Below, piece after piece: positions 17,698 through 26,313 of a stretch of 64,000 bases of DNA. Under the pieces are notes generated by a model that was not told the DNA's origin, made no database searches, and worked only from the letters and a program-made list of their open reading frames with translations. The stretch is from positions 372,001 through 436,000 of the forward strand of contig NZ_JBFEFI010000005.1 in assembly GCF_040717535.1 (NCBI RefSeq), given 5' to 3'. Positions within the stretch are counted from its first letter, which is position 1. The number at the start of each line of letters is the position of its first letter. A program made the position numbers and the translations under genes. Source of the stretch: Thalassoglobus sp. JC818. GTDB lineage: Bacteria; Planctomycetota; Planctomycetia; Planctomycetales; Planctomycetaceae.

Positions 17698-19350
17698 TCA
17701 TCGGCTGTCTTCGGCTCCGTCGTCAGCCTGACATCTTGAAAAGACGACGTCTTTCGGGATAGGAAACCTTGGTAAGCTAAGAGAGTCAAACCTACCGCTG
17801 GAACCGGCATGAAACGTGACAAGTTCTCGTCGAATGTCATCGTCAACAATTCCATTGGTGAGTCGATCGCCTTCCATATCGAAGACATCGTAGTGATAGT
17901 GTCTCAGCGGACCTTGAAACCCGTGGTGACTCCACTGAAGAGCGTCACCGTTGAGTGAGATTTCGAAGTCTCCATAGGCAGGGTTCGTGTATTGTCCGAC
18001 GTAATCAATGAGTGGATGAGTTGGATTTGTATTTTGGATTTGAGTCGGTCGTCGCTGCTGACGAGCTTCTTCGTAACTTTCATTGCTGCTCTGTTCTAGT
18101 TGGTAGTACATTTCAAATTCATCGACTGGCTTCCGACCTAGCAGCCGACTGCGAATGTTTGATTCCATCAATTCTGCAGTTGGACGATAGGCCAAGTTTG
18201 TGAGCACAACGTACGCGCACTTCCGTTTGGGGCAAAAACCGGCAACTGCGGTGAATCCGGGAAAGCTCCCAGTATGGCGTGCCCACTTTTCACCTCGAAT
18301 CAGGAACAGTTGCCATCCGATGCCCTGGAAACCAGTTGTTGCCTTAAAGCTGTCGAACTCCGGCATGACCACCTCGGGAGTCAACAAATCTTTCATGGCA
18401 GATTTGGTGACTATCTGCTTGCCCTCGAGGTTGCCTTGCCCCACACAGAATTTGAGAAACTGAGTCATCTCTTCCACGTTAGAGTTGATTCCTCCAACGG
18501 GAGCAACGACTTCGCTCGGAAAAAATGGACGTCGAACCGCTGTTCCGTCTTGCAGATCATACGGTTTCGCGTGATCAGCGTCTTCTTGGGTCTCCTTCAC
18601 GGAGCAGTTCGTACGATCCATCTTCAGCGGATTGAACAACCGACGATTGACGAAGTCCTCCCACGACTCTCCACTCAATTCTTCGATCAATCTACCGATA
18701 ATCAAATATCCGCTATTGGAGTATTGGTAAGTTGTTCGTGCCGAAGCGGTCGGTTCAAGATATCGCAGGGTCCGATACGCAAAGTCTGGGGTAATATTGG
18801 CTTCAGGCCAACCGTTGACACCGTACCAACGCAGCCCAGCCATTGAGAGACCAGTGCGATGTGCTAAACAGTCACGAATCGTCAGCTGAGCTGCTGCATT
18901 CTCGTCATACAATCGAAACGTTTGCAGATGGTCACGCACACGATCATCCCACTCAAGCTTTCTGTCGTCTAGGAGAATCGCAGCCGCTGTAGCTGTGAAT
19001 GGCTTAGTGATTGATGCGATTGGAAAGAGGGTTTTGGAGGTCACTGGAAGACGTTGTTCGAGGTCTCGGAACCCATAACCCTTCGACAGGAGAATCCGGT
19101 CGTTGTCGATCACTGCGATTGCGACACCCGGAACTTTCCACTCCGTCAAGACTCGTTCTACAAACTCATCAAAGTCTCCAAAGTCGGCAGGAGATTTTGG
19201 ATTCAATTGACCAGCGACTTGAGGAGATCGACCCTCGTTTGAAATCTGTTGTGCAAAACAGCTAGTTCCACCAATCACGAGAGCGAAAACGGCGATTTGA
19301 ATGTGCTGCAAAACAGACAAAGAGGTCCAAGTGTTCTGGATATTCATCAT
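17698..19350 (-). CDS. Secreted serine hydrolase, beta-lactamase/penicillin-binding class C type
   Basis: Exported protein of 550 residues. The catalytic domain of the class C beta-lactamase/DD-peptidase family shows SITK at 113-116 (nucleophilic Ser113 and Lys116), YSN at 210-212 (the YxN tyrosine) and an HTG box (RHTGSFPGF) in place of KTG. The signal segment is at about 10-34, ending in FAQ. About 110 further residues form a beta-rich C-terminal domain (YVGQYTNPAYGDFEISLNG) of the kind found in esterases and peptidases of this group. The substrate (peptidoglycan peptide, ester or D-amino-acid peptide) cannot be decided. Two adjacent ATGs exist; I use the first. Confidence 0.88.
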   Translation of the reverse strand: MMNIQNTWTSLSVLQHIQIAVFALVIGGTSCFAQQISNEGRSPQVAGQLNPKSPADFGDFDEFVERVLTEWKVPGVAIAVIDNDRILLSKGYGFRDLEQRLPVTSKTLFPIASITKPFTATAAAILLDDRKLEWDDRVRDHLQTFRLYDENAAAQLTIRDCLAHRTGLSMAGLRWYGVNGWPEANITPDFAYRTLRYLEPTASARTTYQYSNSGYLIIGRLIEELSGESWEDFVNRRLFNPLKMDRTNCSVKETQEDADHAKPYDLQDGTAVRRPFFPSEVVAPVGGINSNVEEMTQFLKFCVGQGNLEGKQIVTKSAMKDLLTPEVVMPEFDSFKATTGFQGIGWQLFLIRGEKWARHTGSFPGFTAVAGFCPKRKCAYVVLTNLAYRPTAELMESNIRSRLLGRKPVDEFEMYYQLEQSSNESYEEARQQRRPTQIQNTNPTHPLIDYVGQYTNPAYGDFEISLNGDALQWSHHGFQGPLRHYHYDVFDMEGDRLTNGIVDDDIRRELVTFHAGSSGRFDSLSLPRFPIPKDVVFSRCQADDGAEDSR

Positions 19351-19676
19351 TGTGCTACCACGACAGGGAGGTTTTCAGATTTGACTGAAATACGATCGAA
19401 TTCTCACATTCGTTGGCTGTTTGTACGTCTTTGTCGCAACGAATCGACATGCATGATGCTCTCGAAGTAAATCCTGCGCAAGGTAACTACAGCGAATGTT
19501 ACCGAACATCGACCAACCAGCTCCGAACCGCCGCGCCGCTGGGAGTTCTCCGTCGACGGCATTCCTCGATTGCGTAGCCTGGAATTGGTCAGCTTCCACT
19601 CTCGCTACGACTTGTGGATCACCTTAGATGCATTCGAGGCTGAGTACAGCGGCGGAGCTTTGTGAACACTTCCAAA
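19351..19676. other. Intergenic region without recognisable features
   Basis: I see no gene here. It separates the serine hydrolase start from the end of the dead methylase and has weak, mixed-phase open frames only. Confidence 0.4.
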
Positions 19677-20689
19677 TTACTCACCAACACACCTCGGTGA
19701 GAACCAGATTGTTTCGCGTGATCGATTATCTTTCCCACGAGCGCCTTTATTCTTGCTGGTGTTGACCCAGCCTCCGTGGGTTGTCCGAGAGTGCTTCGTC
19801 CAACCGTGATCACTCACGAGATTGTCGTGTTCTCCCGAATAACCGCAGAGGGCGATTCTGAGTCGGGGGTTGCTGCCTGCTTGCTGGCACCAGCGGTTGA
19901 CATCGGCGACGAGCTGATCGACCTAGCTCTTGTCATCATCGTACAGGTAACAGTCTGTGTGGCCGCGATCGGGATCTGAGAATTCATTCGACAGACCCAG
20001 TAACTGCTGCACGAGGGCCAGACTGTTGGCGTACGGTGGATCCAGAAAGACTCCAGCTATTCCGGTTTTCCATTACAGTGCGAGAACTGAGGGTGAGGAG
20101 TCCAGACGCTGCCAGCCCTATCCACGATCCGAACATTGTGGAGTTGTTCCGCCAACGCCGAGAACCAGTCGATCAGGGCCAACTGACGAGCACGCTGAGT
20201 GCGATAGACCGAAACGCAGAGTCCGTTGCCACGCATCGCGGATTTCGATTTCTGCAGGCTTTCGAATGCGTTTTCGATCTGATAGAAACGGCCTCAGGCA
20301 TACCCCCCCGGGCGAGCATCGAAGTACTCCAAATCTTCGGTGATCCGATACTGAGCCTGTTGTACCGCTTCGCCCCGGAACAGGTAGACGCTGCGCGCGT
20401 GGAGATCCGCTTCGGTAATCGGATAGTGGGCGTGTTCTGCGACTGCTTCGGGATCTGATTTGATCGCTCTCCAGAAGTTCACCATGCAGTGATTCACATC
20501 GTTGAAAGCTTCGTGAGCAACGGGCTTTCTCGCGAGTGTGAGTGCTGCGGCCCCAGCGAACGGTTCTCTTAATGAGGTGATGTCGCCAAAACGCACATTG
20601 ACAGTCGGAACAATCGAACTCTTCCCACCGAAGTACGGGAATGGACAGCGTAGTAGTTTTTCTACTTGCAAAGGTACTGCAGGTGACAC
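19677..20689 (-). pseudogene. DNA adenine methylase (D12 class), inactivated
   Basis: Fragments of an N6-adenine methyltransferase line up in order on the minus strand. The N-terminal part (20689 to about 20294) has motif I region FPYFGGKSSIVP and the EPFAGAAALTLAR SAM loop, then NDVNHCMVNFWRAI. A TGA at about 20294 interrupts it, next to a 7-C run; the same frame continues with LIDWFSALAEQLHNVRIVD. A frameshift near 20070 then leads to motif IV, GVFLDPPYANSLALV, followed by an in-frame TAG after DDDKS, and the C-terminal part RIALCGYSGEHDNL, HGGWVNTSKNKGAR, ETIWFSP up to the stop at 19677. At least three lesions make it dead. Such orphan methylases are common on prophages and islands. Confidence 0.85.
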
Positions 20690-20994
20690 GTGAATTGCTC
20701 AAATGCAAAGACCGATGACAGTGGTTGTTGACCGACATGGTGTCGCACTTTCTACCGTCGACACGCGGAATGTGGCGACCTCTCTGACAGGTCAATATTT
20801 TTTGCGTTAGGGACCGTCAATTGCTGCCGCCGGTGAGGTTGTAGATTGGCATTGACTCTTGGATTGGTGTTTTCAGTTCGTAGTCTTCCAGTGTCATGCC
20901 TCTTCTGTCGCGCGACGGCTTGCTCTGTATTTGAACGCTGTGCTCTCTGAGGAATTTGAATGCGTCAAAGAACGGTGATTGTTTCGAAATGGAT

Positions 20995-22485
20995 CTAGCA
21001 ATTGTGGAATTCTGACGCCCAATCTCGGAGTGCTCGTTTCGAGAGTTTCTTGCCATAGGCTGCGAATCCGAGAATGATTCCGCGTGAGGAATCAGATTCC
21101 GGATCAATCGCGTAGAATTTGACGAGATGAAACCGCACGTTGGCGCGCTCAGCTGCTGCGATCAATCGCTGCTCGATTTTCTCGGTTCGCCCGAAAACGA
21201 CGAGATGCAGCCCGGATTCGGGAAGCGTGACGACAACGTCCTTGCCGAAGTGTTCTTGTAAGCCCTCGAAGAGGAAGCGCTGACGTTCGGCGTACAGGGT
21301 TCGCATTCGTCGCAGGTGCTTGACGAAGTTTCCAGTTTCGATGAAGCGATGCAACACCATTTGTGGCAGCGGTGATGTGCCTCTGTCTTGTAGCCATTTT
21401 GCCATCGCGAAAGCCTCTGCCAACGCGGGAGGAACGACGAGGAATGCCATTCGAATCGATGGAAAGAGAACCTTGCTGAAGGTGCCCATGTAGATTGTTC
21501 TTCCAGTTGGATCGAGGCTTGTCAGCGACCGGTGGGGACGTCCGTTGTACCGAAACTCACCATTGTAGTCGTCTTCTACAACCCAACTCTTCGATTCCTG
21601 CGCACGTGCGAGAAGTTCGAGTCGGCGATTTAAGCTCATCGTCATCGTCAGCGGCCACTGTCCTCCCGGTGTAACACAAATCATTCGAGGGGAACGCTTC
21701 AACTCTGCTGCGGTCAGATCGAGCCCTTCTTCGTCAACGGGAATGCCTTCGATCTTGGCACCAGAAAGTTCGAGAACAGAGTTTGCTGGGAGATTTCCAG
21801 GTTCTTCCACCCAGACAACATCTCCCGGATCAAGCAGCAACTGGCCCAGCAACATCATGCTTTGTTGAGCGCTTGAAGTGATCACAACTTGATCGGGAGA
21901 GCACTCAACACCGCGTGAAAGCCCCATATATTCTGCGATCGATTCGCGAAGTGGACGATATCCGATCGGTTCGCATAAGACGAGATGCTTACGTGTCCAG
22001 CGAGATTGTTCATTCGTGAGTCGGTTCCAGACATCAATCGGAAATTCGTCAACTGCTGGCACGTGGGGAAGAAACGGGAGCACTTTCTGTGGAGTGAGTA
22101 CGACGGGGTCCGCTTGCTGGGCGAGTGTCTTTCCGACCCTTGAAAGTTCCTCAGTCCCGATCGACGAGTGTTTCGCTGGAAGCTTAGCGGTCTTGTGCTC
22201 GAACGTTTCCGGAAGCACTGTCGCAACGCGAGTTCCTGATCCCCCACTCGATTTCAGATATCCTTCCGAAATCAACTGGTCGTATGCGGTCAACACTGTG
22301 TTGCGCGAGACGTTCAGAAGCTTAGCGAGATTCCGACTCGAGGGAATTCTTGAGCCGGCAGGGAGACGACGATCAACAATCGCTCTTCGAATCTGCTGTT
22401 CAAGTTGAACATAGCGATGAGTCTGGGAATCATCATCGAGATGAATTGCTTCAAACTCGAAATACTCCTGCTTGCGATTGACCAT
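20995..22485 (-). CDS. MocR/PdxR-type transcriptional regulator (GntR helix-turn-helix plus aminotransferase domain)
   Basis: Regulator of 496 residues. A winged helix-turn-helix lies at about 24-90 (RAIVDRRLPAGSRIPSSRNL, then LNVSRNTVLTAYDQL), followed by a linker and a class I aminotransferase fold that binds pyridoxal phosphate: EPIGYRPLRESIAEY (172-186), VEDDYNGEFRY (303-313) and the Schiff-base Lys338 in GTFSKVLFPSIR. A segment that is usually TPSHQFPTG reads TPGGQWPLT, so the cofactor pocket may differ. The start at 22485 avoids a 54-residue upstream extension that does not look like coding sequence. It is divergent from the cupin/DJ-1 gene across 194 bp with repeated AGTGGA boxes, so it probably controls that gene. 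Confidence 0.87.
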   Translation of the reverse strand: MVNRKQEYFEFEAIHLDDDSQTHRYVQLEQQIRRAIVDRRLPAGSRIPSSRNLAKLLNVSRNTVLTAYDQLISEGYLKSSGGSGTRVATVLPETFEHKTAKLPAKHSSIGTEELSRVGKTLAQQADPVVLTPQKVLPFLPHVPAVDEFPIDVWNRLTNEQSRWTRKHLVLCEPIGYRPLRESIAEYMGLSRGVECSPDQVVITSSAQQSMMLLGQLLLDPGDVVWVEEPGNLPANSVLELSGAKIEGIPVDEEGLDLTAAELKRSPRMICVTPGGQWPLTMTMSLNRRLELLARAQESKSWVVEDDYNGEFRYNGRPHRSLTSLDPTGRTIYMGTFSKVLFPSIRMAFLVVPPALAEAFAMAKWLQDRGTSPLPQMVLHRFIETGNFVKHLRRMRTLYAERQRFLFEGLQEHFGKDVVVTLPESGLHLVVFGRTEKIEQRLIAAAERANVRFHLVKFYAIDPESDSSRGIILGFAAYGKKLSKRALRDWASEFHNC

Positions 22486-22500
22486 GATCTCAGCCTCAAA

Positions 22501-22545
22501 AGTGGACCCATTGTTTTTCGACAGAGTGGAACTTCCAGAGGTCCA
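22501..22545. promoter_or_regulatory. Candidate operator for the MocR-type regulator
   Basis: Two direct copies of AGTGGA(C/A)C start 24 bp apart (22501-22508 and 22525-22532), and GGTCCA (22540-22545) is the inverse of TGGACC in the first copy. Known MocR operators are often direct repeats spaced by about two helical turns. The site lies just upstream of the regulator's own start and in the shared divergent region. Prediction from pattern only. Confidence 0.4.
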
Positions 22546-22679
22546 GTTCATTCTTAGAATCGTACGCAACTCAACGAAGGAAAGCGATTGCCCATCACTG
22601 AGAGTTGCAGAAGAAATCAAAACGGCGATCGCACAGATCAAAACCATCCGTCCACGACTTTCGAAATGGAGAATGCACG

Positions 22680-23867
22680 ATGAAACACCCCAAGCCGACC
22701 GTCAGATTCTTTCAATGCCCCGTCTCACAGATTCTACTCAGCTGTCTTGTTGTCTTTGTGCTAGCAATCAGCTCTGCAAGCGCTGAGGAAAGAACGACAA
22801 GCGGAGAGTCTCACAGTGCACATGCAAAAGTGCTGCGTGCGGACAATCTGAAGAGTCTGCAGAACGGAGAGTTGATGACAGCTTCCCTGATCGAAGTCAC
22901 CGTTCCGCCGATGGGATTCACTCCGCCACATCGACATCCGGGGTCTGTCACTGGGTACTTGCTCGAGGGGACTCTTGAATTCGCTGTTGAAGATCGCCCA
23001 GTCCAGACGTTGAAGGCAGGAGACACTTTCTTCGAACCAAAGATGATTCTTCACCGCGTCTCCCGGAACCCGGATAAAACCCGACCATGCCGTTTTTTGG
23101 TCACAATGGTCCATCCCGCAGATGCTAAACAACTCGTGATCCCAGAAGTCGATTCAAGCGAAGTGAGCCATCAATCGCAGGATCGCCAAGAGGGGGTCAA
23201 CGAAACCTGTACAATCAGTGTCGCCGACAGCGTCAACCGTCAGGAGTTCGACGAAACACTACCGACGATTGGAGTTCTTCTTTTTGACAACGTTTTGATG
23301 ACCGAAGTCACAGCTCCGATTGATGTCTTCACGAAGCCGGACAAGGACGGCAATCGTTTGTTCAATGTGATCACTGTCGCTGAGTCGATTCAACCGGTCC
23401 CGATGGAAAGTGGGCTGCGCGTGCTTCCTGATTTCACATTTGAAGATTGCCCTGAACTGAATGTCCTCGTCGTCTCAAGCTCTTATGACATGGAGCAAAT
23501 TGTCGCGTCCGAGCGAATCGTTCAGTTTGTGAAAACGAAGGGAAAGAATACTGATTACACCATGAGCAATTGCGCCGGCGCTCACTTAATCGGAGCATCA
23601 GGAGTTGCGGACGGACGCAGAATCGTGACATACATCGGCGGAGGAGAACTGCTCCAGCAGACGTACCCCAACTTGTCTGTTCAGGATGACAGCAAAGTCA
23701 GCTTCGTCAGAGACGGAAAGATGCTGTCTTCCAACGGCAATCTGGCCAGCTATATCTCCGCTTTGGAACTGCTTCAAGAATTGACCGACAAGGAGCATCG
23801 CGATTACGTCGAACAGTTCTTGTATCTAGAGCGCTTGCAGGATTACCAGGATGCCACTGTCGAGTAG
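22680..23867 (+). CDS. Exported cupin / DJ-1-PfpI fusion protein
   Basis: Secreted protein of 395 residues joining two domains that are usually separate. The signal peptide (about 1-35) ends in SASA. A cupin domain follows (about 50-150) with metal ligands HRH (84-86), Glu96 and His125. Residues 195-395 are a DJ-1/PfpI-type glutamine-amidotransferase-like fold with the nucleophile-elbow cysteine Cys298 in SNCAGAHLIGASG, like the ThiJ/AraC-associated subgroup. The reaction is unknown. The ATG at 22680 begins the signal peptide; the frame upstream overlaps the regulator region and is not used. The divergent MocR-type gene suggests induction by an amine or vitamin-like effector; inference. Confidence 0.83.
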   Translation: MKHPKPTVRFFQCPVSQILLSCLVVFVLAISSASAEERTTSGESHSAHAKVLRADNLKSLQNGELMTASLIEVTVPPMGFTPPHRHPGSVTGYLLEGTLEFAVEDRPVQTLKAGDTFFEPKMILHRVSRNPDKTRPCRFLVTMVHPADAKQLVIPEVDSSEVSHQSQDRQEGVNETCTISVADSVNRQEFDETLPTIGVLLFDNVLMTEVTAPIDVFTKPDKDGNRLFNVITVAESIQPVPMESGLRVLPDFTFEDCPELNVLVVSSSYDMEQIVASERIVQFVKTKGKNTDYTMSNCAGAHLIGASGVADGRRIVTYIGGGELLQQTYPNLSVQDDSKVSFVRDGKMLSSNGNLASYISALELLQELTDKEHRDYVEQFLYLERLQDYQDATVE

Positions 23868-23889
23868 GAAGGCAAATCTATAAACAGTT

Positions 23890-23916
23890 AGGGGCGTTGA
23901 ATCGTTTAACGTCCCT
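23890..23916. terminator. Bidirectional terminator-like hairpin
   Basis: Stem AGGGGCGTT (23890-23898) / AACGTCCCT (23908-23916), one G-U pair, between the convergent cupin/DJ-1 gene and the membrane gene at 23958. There is no long T-tract on either side. Confidence 0.5.
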
Positions 23917-23957
23917 CATTGTATCTGGCCTTCAATCGAATTCTTCTGCAAGTCGAA

Positions 23958-26054
23958 CTAAAAGAGTTTCTTGTGCAGCACGGTGAACAGATTGCTGAAG
24001 TCGTCCGTCCAGAGAACTCGTTCCTCTGGCGACGGCTTCACCAATTCCATCAGATTCGGATCTGAGAGAATTGCAGAGTCATCGCTGGCAATCAGCCACA
24101 AGTTCGGGACTTCAGCTGTTTCATCCTGAAACCCGCCGCGTGCAATACGGAAGTCGAGCCCGACTTCTTCAGCGATGGCTGCTGCAACAGGCTTGAGGTC
24201 GAAGTGCAGATTTGAGATGTGAATCGCCAGAACGCCGTTCGGTGCCAAGTGCCGACGATACACCGCAGCTGCCTCTTTCGTCAGCAGATGCGTCGGAACG
24301 GAGTCACCAGAAAACGCGTCGAGAACCAGTAAGTCATACTTCTGATCTGGTTCCTGTTCGAGCATCAACCGAGCATCGCCAATGATCATTTCTGACTGCG
24401 ACGGGGTTTGACTTAAGAAAGAAAACTTGTCTTGTGCGATTCTGACGACTGCGTCGTTAATTTCATAATAGCGGAACAAGTCTCCTTCCTGACCATAAGT
24501 CGACAGTGTCCCAACTCCTAGCCCCACAACGCCGATCTTCAACTGCTCACGATGTTCATGGAGAGCATTCATTGTTCGGCCGACCCCCGAGTTCTCCCCG
24601 TAGTAGGTTGTGGGAATCATTCGCTTTTGCGGGTCTTTAAATTGGACACCATGCAGGATGCGGCCATGTCTGAGATTCAAAGTTTCCGCGGAAGCGTCGA
24701 CATCATAGGCATCTTCGATTCTTAGAACGCCGTAGAAGTTGCGTTCGATCTCAACAGCATCGCGGATGACCGCACTCGCCTGTGATTGCAGGATGATAGC
24801 GACTCCGATGATGACCACGAATCCGCCGAGGTGTCCCCAAACAGGCATCTGGTCGCCTTCTTCTCGACGGCTATTCTCATGAAAGTAGACAGCCATTGTG
24901 AGAACACAGCAGATGACAAGTCCGAAGTGCATTTCCAGATACAACGGGAAGATCATCGGAGCGAGAACACCGACGAACAATCCACCGCACGCTCCGCCAG
25001 CTGCCATCGTCAGGTAGAAAGCTGTCAGTCGTTTCGGTTCTGGTTTGAGCCGAGCGAGCTCTCCGTGGCAGACCATACAGACGGCAAACAAGCCAGCGAA
25101 GTAAACGAAGATCTGGCTGGCGAAGCTGAGGGCTGCTGGAAATGTCATCAGATACGTGACCATAGCGACACAGAATGCTCCTCCCAGGCCGTACCACAAC
25201 CGTGAGTACCAGTTCTCGCTTTCGAAGCAGAGGATAAACGTCAGAAGGTACAGCGACAGCGGAACCACCCACAGGAACGGGATCACAGCCACATCCTGGC
25301 AGACCTGATTTGTCGTCGCCAAGAGCATCACCGAAGCGATCATCGAAAGCCCAAACCATTGCCACCAGCGAGACGCGACAACTTCATCCGTGCCGCTTTC
25401 TCCTTCGCTCGTGTTCGGTTCCGCTGGACTCTTCTCATCATCGTTGACTGGAAACTGGGCGGATGCCGAAGTGATCGCACAAAGCCCGCAAAGGACTGCC
25501 AGTCCCATGAATGCAATCGTCCACAAGGCTGCCTGTTGTCCCATTCCGATCACGGGTTCGAAGACGAACGGGTAGCTCAACAGTGCGAGCAAGGAACCGA
25601 AGTTTGAAAGTGCATACAAACGATAGGGTGAACGGCCCGGAAATGTTCGGCCGAACCAGGCTTGAAGCAGTGGGCCTGTCGTTGACAGCACAAAGTATGG
25701 AAGTCCAACCGTCACGAGAAGAACGCCCAGAATTCGAAGTACTGGCGAGTCACCGCCGACTGGCTTCCACGAGTCGTTCGGAACAATTTGAATCAGTATG
25801 ACAGCTGAAGTGAGCAAGACGATATGAACAACTGCCTGCCACTTGGGTCGAAGTCGATCGGTGAGAAGATGGGCATAAACATACCCGCCGAAAAGAACCG
25901 TCTGAAAGAACAGAAGACAGGTCGTCCACACGTTCGGTGTGCCGCCGAACCAGGGCAGAATTGCCTTGCTGATTAACGGCTGAACTTGAAACAACAGAAA
26001 CGCGCTCACGAACACGGAGACAGCGAATAAGACTGAAATCAGGCGTTGTTTCAT
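23958..26054 (-). CDS. Fused MFS-like membrane / spermidine-synthase-like protein
   Basis: Protein of 698 residues. The N-terminal ~410 residues contain many transmembrane helices, beginning with the family signature QPLISKAILPWFGG (about 25-38). After a final helix (residues about 405-425) comes a soluble domain like spermidine synthase/class I methyltransferase: GVVGLGVGTLSTYG, YYEINDAVVRIA, IIGDARLMLE, DLLVLDAFSGDSVPTHLLTKEA. The family is widespread but no substrate is known; polyamine synthesis is not proven. No linked gene explains it. It is convergent with the cupin/DJ-1 gene. Confidence 0.88.
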   Translation of the reverse strand: MKQRLISVLFAVSVFVSAFLLFQVQPLISKAILPWFGGTPNVWTTCLLFFQTVLFGGYVYAHLLTDRLRPKWQAVVHIVLLTSAVILIQIVPNDSWKPVGGDSPVLRILGVLLVTVGLPYFVLSTTGPLLQAWFGRTFPGRSPYRLYALSNFGSLLALLSYPFVFEPVIGMGQQAALWTIAFMGLAVLCGLCAITSASAQFPVNDDEKSPAEPNTSEGESGTDEVVASRWWQWFGLSMIASVMLLATTNQVCQDVAVIPFLWVVPLSLYLLTFILCFESENWYSRLWYGLGGAFCVAMVTYLMTFPAALSFASQIFVYFAGLFAVCMVCHGELARLKPEPKRLTAFYLTMAAGGACGGLFVGVLAPMIFPLYLEMHFGLVICCVLTMAVYFHENSRREEGDQMPVWGHLGGFVVIIGVAIILQSQASAVIRDAVEIERNFYGVLRIEDAYDVDASAETLNLRHGRILHGVQFKDPQKRMIPTTYYGENSGVGRTMNALHEHREQLKIGVVGLGVGTLSTYGQEGDLFRYYEINDAVVRIAQDKFSFLSQTPSQSEMIIGDARLMLEQEPDQKYDLLVLDAFSGDSVPTHLLTKEAAAVYRRHLAPNGVLAIHISNLHFDLKPVAAAIAEEVGLDFRIARGGFQDETAEVPNLWLIASDDSAILSDPNLMELVKPSPEERVLWTDDFSNLFTVLHKKLF

Positions 26055-26313
26055 CTCGGTGACAATACACTATGCGGTCGAAAGAAATTTCGGTCACTCT
26101 GACCGATCTCTCGCAAAGCTAGCTTTCGAACACTGCCCAATGTTGCGAAATGTCACCACTCCGAAAGAATTCGGAGTTCCGAATACAACAGTTATGTGGA
26201 TTGCAGCGGCGAACCTGCTTCAGCTCGGCCATCAGGTTCGAAGTGACTGCTTCGCATTGAGGGGCATAGCGAAGCGGCTCTTTCGTTTCTCAACTCACAA
26301 CATCGAGGGTCAA

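Noticed and set aside
20817-21107. Short minus-strand gene after the MocR-type regulator
   Set aside because: Overlaps the regulator's end, no ribosome site, no recognisable motif; the regulator ends normally with RALRDWASEF.
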